DNA of 33,956 bases from Thermoanaerobaculum aquaticum (GTDB taxonomy: Bacteria > Acidobacteriota > UBA4820): positions 1 through 33,956 of the forward strand of contig DYJZ01000010.1 in assembly GCA_020722885.1 (NCBI GenBank), given 5' to 3'. The number at the start of each line of letters is the position of its first letter. Within the stretch, counting starts at the first letter, position 1. This document shows, one piece after another, positions 25,057 to 31,981 of this stretch. Under the pieces are notes generated by a model. It was not told the origin of the DNA. It did no database searches and saw only the letters and a program-made list of their open reading frames with translations. The position numbers and the translations under genes are program-made.

Positions 25057-26028
25057 GACACAAATGAGATTTTAGAAGAAATCAAGCATATTTTAAAAAA
25101 GGAGAAGATAGAGGTTTTTGGTATAATCCCTTTTCCAGAAGAGAATTCAGAAAGTGAAAAAATGCTTGAGTTTTGTCTTAACCATCTTCCAGATTCACTT
25201 TTTTACCTGAAGAAACCTGCATGGAAAAACCCGAAGATTTATATTCCGTGGGTAAGAAGCATAATCTCGATAGCATTTCCCTACAATTCAACAAGAGAAA
25301 TTTCTCAAAACTTCATAAAAAGAGGCCGCACCTGGATTTCAAGGTATGGCTTTGGTGAAGATTATCACAAAGTTTTGAGAAATAAATTAAAATCATTAAA
25401 AAATTTTCTTACAAAAAATGGATTTCGTGCAAAAATATGCGTTGATACATTCCCAATTCTCGAAAGAAACATAGCATTAAAGGCAGGATTGGGGTTTATT
25501 GGAAAAAATGGACTTTTAATAAATCCTGTATTTGGAAGTTATCTTTTTCTTGCAGAAGTTGTCACCGACCTTGAACCCAAAGGGTATGAAAGTAAAAAGA
25601 ACTTTACTCAAACTGATCTCTGCAAGGGGTGTCAAAAATGTATTTCTGCATGCCCCACAAAAGCACTTACAGGAGATGGAAGCGTTGATCCATCAAAATG
25701 TATTCCGTCTTATAATGTTGAATGGAAGGGTAAACTTCCCTATACCGCTCCACAATTTTCTGGAAATGTTTTCGGCTGCGATATCTGTCAGGAGGTTTGC
25801 CCTTTCAATAAAAAAACCCCACTGACTGAGGAAAACTCTTTCTATCCAAAAGAAGGGCTTTTTGCCCCCCCTTTAGATGAATTTCTTGTAAAAGATGAAA
25901 AAGAGATCGCTAAGATAATAAAAGGAACCCCTCTTGAAAGAAGGGGTGCTTCAGGAATAATTGAGAACCTTAAAAAGGTTTCTTTAGAGCTTCAAACGAA
26001 AAGAGAAGAAACTGAACTTTCCTCGTGA
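25054..26028 (+). CDS. queG: Epoxyqueuosine reductase QueG
   Basis: QueG is a cobalamin- and iron-sulfur-dependent enzyme that reduces epoxyqueuosine to queuosine in tRNA, the last step of the pathway. From the ATG at 25054 it is 324 residues. It has the cobalamin-domain block VDTFPILER with the expected catalytic aspartate (D131), then LGFIGKNGLLINPVFGSYLF. Two [4Fe-4S] sites follow: CKGCQKCISACP (C190, C193, C196, C200) and CDICQEVCP (C242, C245, C249), plus the C of KCIPSYN. The frame is open back to an ATG at 25018, but that ATG lies between the -35 and -10 of the repeat-borne promoter, so I prefer 25054. No clear ribosome binding site is seen; the leader would be very short. The 3' end overlaps convergent prs by 37 bp. 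Confidence 0.92.
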   Translation: MDTNEILEEIKHILKKEKIEVFGIIPFPEENSESEKMLEFCLNHLPDSLFYLKKPAWKNPKIYIPWVRSIISIAFPYNSTREISQNFIKRGRTWISRYGFGEDYHKVLRNKLKSLKNFLTKNGFRAKICVDTFPILERNIALKAGLGFIGKNGLLINPVFGSYLFLAEVVTDLEPKGYESKKNFTQTDLCKGCQKCISACPTKALTGDGSVDPSKCIPSYNVEWKGKLPYTAPQFSGNVFGCDICQEVCPFNKKTPLTEENSFYPKEGLFAPPLDEFLVKDEKEIAKIIKGTPLERRGASGIIENLKKVSLELQTKREETELSS

Positions 26029-26939
26029 ATCCTCTTTATCGCTTCAGAAAGAATTGGCGCAACAGAAAGGATTTTAATTTTGCTGCACTGTTTTGCTTTT
26101 TCTTCTGCATCAATTGTGTTAGAAACAATCAACTGTTCAAGAGGAGCTTCATTAAGATTGCTCAAAGCATTTTTTGAGAGAACGGCGTGGGTCGCTGCAC
26201 AATAAATTTTGTTTGCCCCATTTTTTTTAAGAGCCTTTACACTTTCACACAGAGTTCCTGCAGTATCAACCATATCGTCAACAATCACGCAATTTTTTCC
26301 TCTTACATTACCAATAATGTTCATTACTTCAGCCACATTCGCAGCCTCTCTTCTTTTGTCAATGATTGCAAGTTCTGCATTAAGTCTTTTTGCGTATGCA
26401 CGCGCTCTTTCAACGCCTCCTGCATCTGGAGATACGATGGTTAAATTTTTGAGTTCAAGCGATTTAATATACTTGATGAGAATGGGAGCTGCAAAAAGAT
26501 GATCTACAGGTATATTGAAAAATCCCTGTATCTGTGCTGCGTGCACATCCATACACAATATTCTGTCAGCACCAGCTGCCTGAATCAGGTCGGCAACAAG
26601 ACGGGATGTAATTGGAACTCTCGGCTTATCTTTTCTATCCTGCCTTGCATAGCCATAATAGGGAATGACAGCTGTTATTCTTCTCGCTGAAGCCCTTTTA
26701 AAAGCATCTATCAAAATGAGAAGTTCCATAAGATTCTGGTTTACTGGAGTTGATGTGGGCTGGATTATAAAAGTATCCATTCCCCTTACATTTTCAAGTA
26801 TCTGGCAATAGGTCTCACCATCCGCAAAATTTGTTATTTTAATTTGTCCAAGAGGAATTTTTAGATTTTTCGCAATTTCATTAGCCAGATTTGGATTCCC
26901 TCTTCCAGAAAATACTAAAAGATTGTCTTTTTTTGCCAT
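25992..26939 (-). CDS. prs: Ribose-phosphate pyrophosphokinase
   Basis: Prs makes PRPP from ribose-5-phosphate and ATP, feeding purine, pyrimidine, histidine, tryptophan and NAD synthesis. From the ATG at 26939 the protein is 315 residues, the standard size, beginning MAKKDNLLVFSGRGNPNLA. AGGGGA precedes this start; the frame runs further upstream only through the tRNA-Gln gene. Key motifs are YYGYARQDRKDKPR near 96-109 (catalytic loop), the metal-binding CMDVHAAQIQGFF, and the PRPP-binding VIVDDMVDTAGT near 215-226. It lies 17 bp behind tRNA-Gln and is probably co-transcribed with it. It converges on queG with a 37-bp coding overlap. Confidence 0.95.
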   Translation of the reverse strand: MAKKDNLLVFSGRGNPNLANEIAKNLKIPLGQIKITNFADGETYCQILENVRGMDTFIIQPTSTPVNQNLMELLILIDAFKRASARRITAVIPYYGYARQDRKDKPRVPITSRLVADLIQAAGADRILCMDVHAAQIQGFFNIPVDHLFAAPILIKYIKSLELKNLTIVSPDAGGVERARAYAKRLNAELAIIDKRREAANVAEVMNIIGNVRGKNCVIVDDMVDTAGTLCESVKALKKNGANKIYCAATHAVLSKNALSNLNEAPLEQLIVSNTIDAEEKAKQCSKIKILSVAPILSEAIKRIHEESSVSSLFV

Positions 26940-26956
26940 TTTTTCCCCTTTTTTGT

Positions 26957-27031
<75 letters not shown>

Positions 27032-27051
27032 GAAGTCAAATATAAAAGATT

Positions 27052-27080
27052 ATTTTAACCCTTTTTTAACAGTCGTTCAA
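27052..27080 (-). promoter_or_regulatory. Promoter of tRNA-Gln-prs, abutting repeat B1
   Basis: On the minus strand, -35 TTGAAC (27075-27080) and -10 TAAAAT (27052-27057) are 17 bp apart. The start would be near 27045, about 14 nt before the tRNA. The -35 begins 3 bp after the end of repeat B1. Confidence 0.65.
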
Positions 27081-27083
27081 CTT

Positions 27084-27311
27084 ATTGTAGAAGTCCACAA
27101 CATTTGAGACTTTTTGGGGAGGAAAGGCAGCAAGACAAATTCATTTTTAACCTCCATAAAAATGGGTGAAGGTTTCAAGTTCTTTCGGAATGTTTCTACG
27201 CCTTTTGTTCTTCGGTGCGTGCGAGCCTAAAATCAAAGCCGAAGGCAATCCTCCTTACTCCTTTCGAGCTTTTTTCCTCAGAAAAGTCTTATGTGTTTCT
27301 GAACTTTTGCA
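27084..27311 (-). repeat. Dispersed repeat family B, copy B1
   Basis: Block 1 (27084-27256) is roughly 90% identical to 31509-31682 over about 172 bp. Its first 60 bp recur at 33896-33956. Block 2 (about 27262-27311, CTCAGAAAAGT...GAACTTTTGCA) follows directly here but lies about 175 bp away in copy B2. All copies have the same orientation and sit upstream of minus-strand transcription units. It fills nearly the whole gap between the methyltransferase stop and the tRNA-Gln promoter. Confidence 0.8.
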
Positions 27312-27327
27312 TTTATAATAATATGTT

Positions 27328-28179
27328 TTAAGAAATTTTTTTTGCTAAAACGAAAAGGTTATCTATATTCATCTTTTTAAAGGTAAGGAAATAAAGAACC
27401 TGCGATGTTCTCCACCACAAGTTTTTGGCAAGAACTTTAATATAATCACTTTTTCCTGCAACAGATTGTATCGGGGGAAGATGGACAAATTCTATTGTCT
27501 CAAAGCCGCTCTCTTTTAGAAGACGCGTTATTGTTGATTTTTTGTATAGGTTAAGATGATCTCTTGCCTCAAGATAGTGTTTCCCTTCTTTTTCTCCAAA
27601 AAAAAGTTTTTTTATTTTGCTTTTTAGCAGCTGGACTTCTCCGTTGGGCGTATGAAGAAAAAGAAACCCCCCATCTTTTAAAAGATTTATACTTTTTTGT
27701 AATATAGAATGCGGTTTTGAAAGATGTTCAACAACATCCCACATGGTAATTATATCAAAACTATTATCTTCAAAATTGGTCTTTTCGAGTTTGCCACAGA
27801 AAAAATTTTTAAGTTTAAGTTTTTCTTTTCCGAAATTGTATCCCCCTTTTGAAATTTCTACTCCAAAAGATTCCCATCCTTTAATTTCACCTGCGAACTT
27901 TACAAAAAATCCAAGCCCAGCACCCACATCCAGGATTCTTCCCTTTCTGCCAATCATGTATTTTTTTGCAAAGGCATCATACATTTTATTGTGCGAAATA
28001 TTCCAGTATTCTATTGCTTCCACTTCATTTTCAATACTTTCAAAATAGCCGTCATAATCAGCGTCTCTCTCAAAAGAAGAAAAAAGGTGGCCACAATTCC
28101 TGCACCTTAAGTAATCAATTCCAAACTCTCTAAAAACAACTTTTTTTTCAGAGGTTTTGCAAAAAAGGCATTCAGCCAC
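27328..28179 (-). CDS. SAM-dependent methyltransferase with N-terminal zinc-ribbon-like cysteines
   Basis: The 283-residue protein opens with CLFC (C4, C7) and CRNC (C26, C29), a zinc-ribbon-like pair common in one branch of class I methyltransferases. The Rossmann SAM domain follows (about 75-200), with motif I ILDVGAGLGFF and the post-motif block FDIITMWDVVEHLSKP. The substrate is not evident; relatives methylate sugars or small molecules, often in surface-polysaccharide pathways. It starts with GTG, 15 bp after the M24 peptidase stop, behind an AAGGA-type site, and is the last gene of the parA operon. Class and fold are secure; the biological role is not. Confidence 0.85.
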   Translation of the reverse strand: MAECLFCKTSEKKVVFREFGIDYLRCRNCGHLFSSFERDADYDGYFESIENEVEAIEYWNISHNKMYDAFAKKYMIGRKGRILDVGAGLGFFVKFAGEIKGWESFGVEISKGGYNFGKEKLKLKNFFCGKLEKTNFEDNSFDIITMWDVVEHLSKPHSILQKSINLLKDGGFLFLHTPNGEVQLLKSKIKKLFFGEKEGKHYLEARDHLNLYKKSTITRLLKESGFETIEFVHLPPIQSVAGKSDYIKVLAKNLWWRTSQVLYFLTFKKMNIDNLFVLAKKIS

Positions 28180-28194
28180 AGGTTCTCTTTTTCC

Positions 28195-29454
28195 TTAAAA
28201 GATTATTTTTTTTCTTGGCTTTGACAATCTTTTTTCAATTTCTGCGATGTCTTTTATCAAATCTCTGGATATAATTTCCACTCCATTTTTCTTTACAACA
28301 ACATCGTCTTCAATTCTGAAACCAATTCGTCTGCTCTGATTGTAAAGTCCAGGTTCAACTGTTATTACACTGTCTTCCATTAAAGGTTCATCAACATTTA
28401 TTCCATCATGGACATCGATTCCAAGATGGTGTGAAACCCCATGAAAATTGTATTGGGCAACCCCTTTGCTTTTGTAAAATTCTGCCACAACTTTATTGAT
28501 ATGGCTTATTGTAACACCTTCTTTTATTGTTTTTATCGCCAGATTTTGCGCTTCAAGAACAATTTCATAGTATTTTCGCTGCTCTTTTGTGAACTTCCCG
28601 GAAGATGGAAAAGTCCTTGTCAGATCAGAACAATATCCATCTTTTTGTACACCAAGGTCACAGACAACCGTTTCGTTTTTACCTATCAGTTTCCTGTTTT
28701 GATTATAGTGAAGAATTGTTGAATTCTTGCCAGACCCTATTATTGTAGCAAATGACTCTCTCTGAGTACCTCTTCTTGTAAAGATATATTTTACAACCGC
28801 TTCTACCTCATATTCGTAAATTCCTGGAGTGAGAATGTCCATAATTGCATTCTGAGCTTCTATGGCAATCTCCACAGCCTTTTTTATTTTAGAGATTTCA
28901 GAAGAATCTTTGATATTTCTCAGCTTTATAGCAATATCCTTTAAATTCTTTGGAACAATATGGGGCATTTTTTCTCTTATTTCCTTATAGAAAGCAGCAG
29001 CGCTCTCCGAGCCTGCCCCTTGTGGAATTGAAAAATCAAGGTAGATTTCCTTTACAATATTTAAAGGCTTTGTCAGAAAATCCATAAGTTCATAATTTGA
29101 ATGTACTGCTTCAAAACCAGTTTGCCTAATTGCTTTCTTCCTCGTTGAATCAGCATTGCCACTTTTGTCGAGGTGGCCCGATGATATTTCAATTGGTTCG
29201 TATCTTTCCCTCATCGGGTTCGGTGGAGGAAGAAAGAGGGCATCATAAAACCTTTGTCCATCAAACAAAATCACATAAGAAGCGTTTTGAATTTCTAAAC
29301 CCGTAAAATAAAAAAAGGTCGAATCGGGTACGAATCTGTCGAGAGCATGAGAACTACCGGAGAAGATTATTGAAAGAAAAGGTTTGCCATTTGAAAGATT
29401 ATTTAGGTTTTTTTTAAGTTTTTCTCTTCTTAAATTTAAATTATCTTTTGTCAT
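28195..29454 (-). CDS. pepP: M24 family Xaa-Pro aminopeptidase (aminopeptidase P type)
   Basis: The enzyme cleaves N-terminal residues preceding proline, using a two-metal centre. The 419-residue protein has the aminopeptidase P N-terminal domain (about 1-165, including DSTFFYFTGLE). The pita-bread catalytic domain carries the ligands in order: D in VVCDLGVQKDG, D in CSDLTRTFP, H in HGVSHHLGIDVHD, E in ITVEPGL and E in RIEDDVVV. Size and order fit PepP, though related prolidases cannot be excluded. Its ATG overlaps the bactofilin stop by 4 nt, so it is translated as part of the parA-parB-bactofilin operon. Confidence 0.88.
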   Translation of the reverse strand: MTKDNLNLRREKLKKNLNNLSNGKPFLSIIFSGSSHALDRFVPDSTFFYFTGLEIQNASYVILFDGQRFYDALFLPPPNPMRERYEPIEISSGHLDKSGNADSTRKKAIRQTGFEAVHSNYELMDFLTKPLNIVKEIYLDFSIPQGAGSESAAAFYKEIREKMPHIVPKNLKDIAIKLRNIKDSSEISKIKKAVEIAIEAQNAIMDILTPGIYEYEVEAVVKYIFTRRGTQRESFATIIGSGKNSTILHYNQNRKLIGKNETVVCDLGVQKDGYCSDLTRTFPSSGKFTKEQRKYYEIVLEAQNLAIKTIKEGVTISHINKVVAEFYKSKGVAQYNFHGVSHHLGIDVHDGINVDEPLMEDSVITVEPGLYNQSRRIGFRIEDDVVVKKNGVEIISRDLIKDIAEIEKRLSKPRKKIIF

Positions 29455-29849
29455 ATCTCTTTTGTCTTCTCTTTTATTGGCAGAACATTGCTGCCTTCTT
29501 TAATTCCCATTTTTAAATTTCCAGATATTGTACCTCCTTCAAGCACAGTAAGAAGAGGATTTTCCATAAATAGATCCCCTTCTATTCTGCCGCTGGGGTG
29601 TACTTCGACACAACCTTTAATTTTTATTGTTCCGGTTATTTTTCCATAACAGATAAGAGAATCACATTCAATCTCTCCCTGAACATTTCCTTTTTCTCCA
29701 ACCACAAGACGTTCAGAATCGGCAATCTTTCCTTTAAACTCTCCATCAACTCTAAAAGTCTGTTTAAAAGAAAGGTTTCCCTCCATTCTGACACCTTCTC
29801 CCAGCATTCCTCCAACAATAGAATGTTCTACTTTTTTCCCTGTGATCAT
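29451..29849 (-). CDS. Bactofilin (polymer-forming cytoskeletal protein)
   Basis: Bactofilins form nucleotide-free filaments that scaffold cell-wall enzymes or ParAB components. I chose the ATG at 29849 (132 residues) because GGAGGAG lies just upstream and it gives an ATGA overlap with the parB stop; the frame extends ten codons further into parB. The protein is a right-handed beta-helix type: short hydrophobic-glycine repeats such as VDGEFKGKI, VQGEIECDSLICYGKITGTI and GRIEGDL run through residues 25-115, with short disordered ends. There is no membrane segment. Linkage with parA and parB parallels species in which bactofilins position ParABS. Confidence 0.9.
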   Translation of the reverse strand: MITGKKVEHSIVGGMLGEGVRMEGNLSFKQTFRVDGEFKGKIADSERLVVGEKGNVQGEIECDSLICYGKITGTIKIKGCVEVHPSGRIEGDLFMENPLLTVLEGGTISGNLKMGIKEGSNVLPIKEKTKEI

Positions 29850-30703
29850 TGTCTCCTCCCACCAAATCTGCAAATCCACTCCCAGATATGGTTAAGTTCT
29901 TCTTCATTTCCAAAGAAAATCTTTACAACCCCACCCTTCCCTTTCCTGTTTATAGAAACCTTTAATCCAAGTTTTTTCATCATCTCATTTTCTGCTGTGT
30001 GCGTGTTCGGATCAACGTTTCGCACCTTTGTACTTTTCTTTTCTTTTGCCACTGCCAGCTTTTCGGTTTCTCTCACAGACAGTCCATTTTTTATTACATC
30101 ATAAAGAATTCTTTCCTGGTTCTCCTTTCCTTTAACAGAAAGAATTGCTTTAGCGTGACCAAATGTTATTAAATCTTCGTAAATCGCCTTTTGGACTGAA
30201 GCAGGAAGAGAAAGAAGTCTTAGTGTGTTTGCTATTGTTGATCTCTCTTTTCCTATTTTGGTTGAAAGCTCCTCCTGCGTTAAATCAAATTGATCGGTCA
30301 GTGCTTTATAGGCTCTTGCAAGCTCTATTGGGTTGAGATCCTCCCTCTGTATGTTCTCAACAAGGGCTATTTCTAACATTTTTAAATCTTCTATATCTTT
30401 GATTAAAACAGGAACTGTAGGCAGACCGGCTTTTTGAGCCGCTCTCCATCTTCTTTCTCCGGCAATAATTTCATAAAAACCGTTTTCTGACGGCCTGACT
30501 ATAATCGGCTGAAGTATTCCATGCTCTTTTATAGAAACTACAAGTTCATTTATTTTTTCTTCTTTAATTATTGTTCTTGGTTGACTTTTTGAAACTTTTA
30601 ATTTTGCTGTTTCTACTTCAACAATCTTCTTACCACCTGTTTCTACAGGCGGAAGTAGGGCATCAAGTCCTCTGCCAAGCCCTTTCTTAAACTTCTCTTG
30701 CAA
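29846..30703 (-). CDS. parB: Chromosome partitioning protein ParB (CTPase, parS-binding)
   Basis: ParB loads at parS as a CTP-dependent sliding clamp and is segregated by ParA. The 285-residue protein begins KFKKGLGRGLDALLP, the ParA-contacting N-terminus. The CTP-binding motif GERRWRA is at 82-88 and ENIQREDLNPIE starts at 116. The helix-turn-helix is near 133-160 (TQEELSTKIGKERSTIANTLRLL), and a C-terminal dimerisation region follows. It starts with TTG, 6 nt after GGAGG, overlapping parA by 17 nt, and overlaps bactofilin by 4 nt. I found no consensus parS (TGTTTCACGTGAAACA) in the window. Confidence 0.94.
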   Translation of the reverse strand: MQEKFKKGLGRGLDALLPPVETGGKKIVEVETAKLKVSKSQPRTIIKEEKINELVVSIKEHGILQPIIVRPSENGFYEIIAGERRWRAAQKAGLPTVPVLIKDIEDLKMLEIALVENIQREDLNPIELARAYKALTDQFDLTQEELSTKIGKERSTIANTLRLLSLPASVQKAIYEDLITFGHAKAILSVKGKENQERILYDVIKNGLSVRETEKLAVAKEKKSTKVRNVDPNTHTAENEMMKKLGLKVSINRKGKGGVVKIFFGNEEELNHIWEWICRFGGRRQ

Positions 30704-31460
30704 GGAATTCCTCCGTTATTTTAAGATAGGATTGTGCCCCACGAGAAGCGATGTCATAAAAAATTATTGGCTTTCCAAAAGAAGGTGCCTCGGCAAGTCG
30801 AACATTTCTCGGTATGTAAGTCTTGTAAACTTTTGAACCAAAATGGTGCTTTACCTCCTCCATAACCTGCCTTGCAAGATTTGTTCTTTCGTCAACCATA
30901 GTCAAAAGGACACCCTTTATTGTCAGGCGAGGATTGATACTTTCTCTCACTCTTTCAATTGTTCTTATAAGTTCTGAAACCCCTTCCATGGCAAAATATT
31001 CAGCCTGAATCGGAATGAGAAGCGCATCTGAAGCAGCAAGAGCGTTTATCGTAAGAAGTCCCAGAGAAGGAGGACAATCGATCAAAATATAATCGTAGTC
31101 TCTTCTTAAAGGTTCCAGTATGTTTTTTAGAATTGTTTCTCTTCCTTTTTCAAGATTCGCCAGTTCCACTTCCGCCCCAGCAAGAGAAATAGAGCCACAA
31201 ATTATTGAAAGATTTGGAAGCTCGCTTTTTACAACTGTTTCTTCAGCTGATGCTCTTTCAGTAAGAAGATCATAAATTGTAGGGTTTTCACTTCTTCGTG
31301 AAAAGCCAAAACCTGATGTGCAATTTGTCTGTGGGTCAAAATCAACAATAAGAATTTTCTTTTCTGCTGCGGCAAGCGAAGCGCCTAAATTGATCACCGT
31401 TGTAGTCTTTCCAACACCACCTTTTTGGTTAGCGACGGATATAATCAAAGCCAATTTCAT
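30687..31460 (-). CDS. parA: Chromosome partitioning ATPase ParA (Soj)
   Basis: ParA binds DNA in its ATP form and moves ParB-parS complexes. The 257-residue protein is a small chromosomal-type ParA without an extra N-terminal domain. It has the deviant Walker A KGGVGKTT (13-20) with signature lysine K13, the switch DFDPQTN near 41-47, and DCPPSLGLLTINAL near 120. GAGGAG precedes the ATG. It is first in the operon with parB, bactofilin, M24 peptidase and methyltransferase, and its promoter abuts repeat B2. Confidence 0.95.
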   Translation of the reverse strand: MKLALIISVANQKGGVGKTTTVINLGASLAAAEKKILIVDFDPQTNCTSGFGFSRRSENPTIYDLLTERASAEETVVKSELPNLSIICGSISLAGAEVELANLEKGRETILKNILEPLRRDYDYILIDCPPSLGLLTINALAASDALLIPIQAEYFAMEGVSELIRTIERVRESINPRLTIKGVLLTMVDERTNLARQVMEEVKHHFGSKVYKTYIPRNVRLAEAPSFGKPIIFYDIASRGAQSYLKITEEFLAREV

Positions 31461-31476
31461 TACTCCTCAAAATTAT

Positions 31477-31505
31477 ATTTTGCCATAAATGAAATATTTT
31501 AACAA
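31477..31505 (-). promoter_or_regulatory. Probable promoter of the parA operon, abutting repeat B2
   Basis: On the minus strand, TTGTTA (31500-31505) is 17 bp from CAAAAT (31477-31482). A perfect TATAAT at 31472-31477 is an alternative -10 but at a poor 22-bp spacing. The -35 begins 3 bp after repeat B2, exactly as for tRNA-Gln-prs and the 621-residue gene. Confidence 0.45.
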
Positions 31506-31508
31506 GAA

Positions 31509-31909
31509 ATTGTAGAGGTCCACAACATTTGAGACTTTTTGGGAAGGAAAGGCAGCAAGACAAATTCATTTTTAACCTCCATAAAAATGGGTGAAGATTT
31601 CAAGTTCTTTCGGAATGTCCCTGCACCTTTTGTTCTTCGGTTGGCGCGAGCCTCAAATTAAAACCGAAAGTAATCCTCCTTTAGCTTTTCTATTATAGCA
31701 TTTGATGCCACCAAAAACACTAAAAAACCGCGTGCTTGTTCCTATTCTTTCTTTCAACGAAAATTCCCCCTTTCCGGAAAAAATGCAAAGGCTGTGTAAA
31801 TAGGCGAATTTTCCACAATTTCCACAGCCTCTACTAATTATTCTTTTTAATAAGTTTTTTTCGCTCTTTTTTCACTCTCAGAAAAGTTTCATTTGTTGAA
31901 CTTTTGCAG
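31509..31909 (-). repeat. Dispersed repeat family B, copy B2 (interrupted)
   Basis: Block 1 (31509-31682) matches B1 block 1 over about 172 bp with about 15 differences, only two of them in the promoter-proximal 86 bp. Block 2 (about 31858-31909) matches 27262-27311. Between them are about 175 bp absent from B1 that contain DnaA-box-like sites. With the flanks, this accounts for the 520-bp gap between parA and the 621-residue gene; no protein is supported here. Confidence 0.78.
31789..31830. promoter_or_regulatory. Cluster of three DnaA-box-like 9-mers within an inverted repeat
   Basis: TTTTCCACA (31809-31817) fits the TTWTNCACA consensus exactly. ATTTCCACA (31818-31826) directly adjoins it with one mismatch, and ATTTACACA lies on the other strand at 31793-31801, also with one mismatch. 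The cluster is enclosed by AGGCTGTG/CACAGCCT arms (31789-31796, 31823-31830), with AT-rich DNA beside it. Proximity to parAB makes an origin-related role conceivable; three short sites are weak evidence. Confidence 0.35.
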
Positions 31910-31981
31910 AATTCTGAAGAAGTTAATTTGTATCAAAAAACGATCTTTGACCTTGTTAAAGCCTTCTATTAAAGTCTTTAA

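Noticed and set aside
29400-31981. parS site near parAB
   Set aside because: No match to TGTTTCACGTGAAACA or a close variant was found by eye here or elsewhere in the window.
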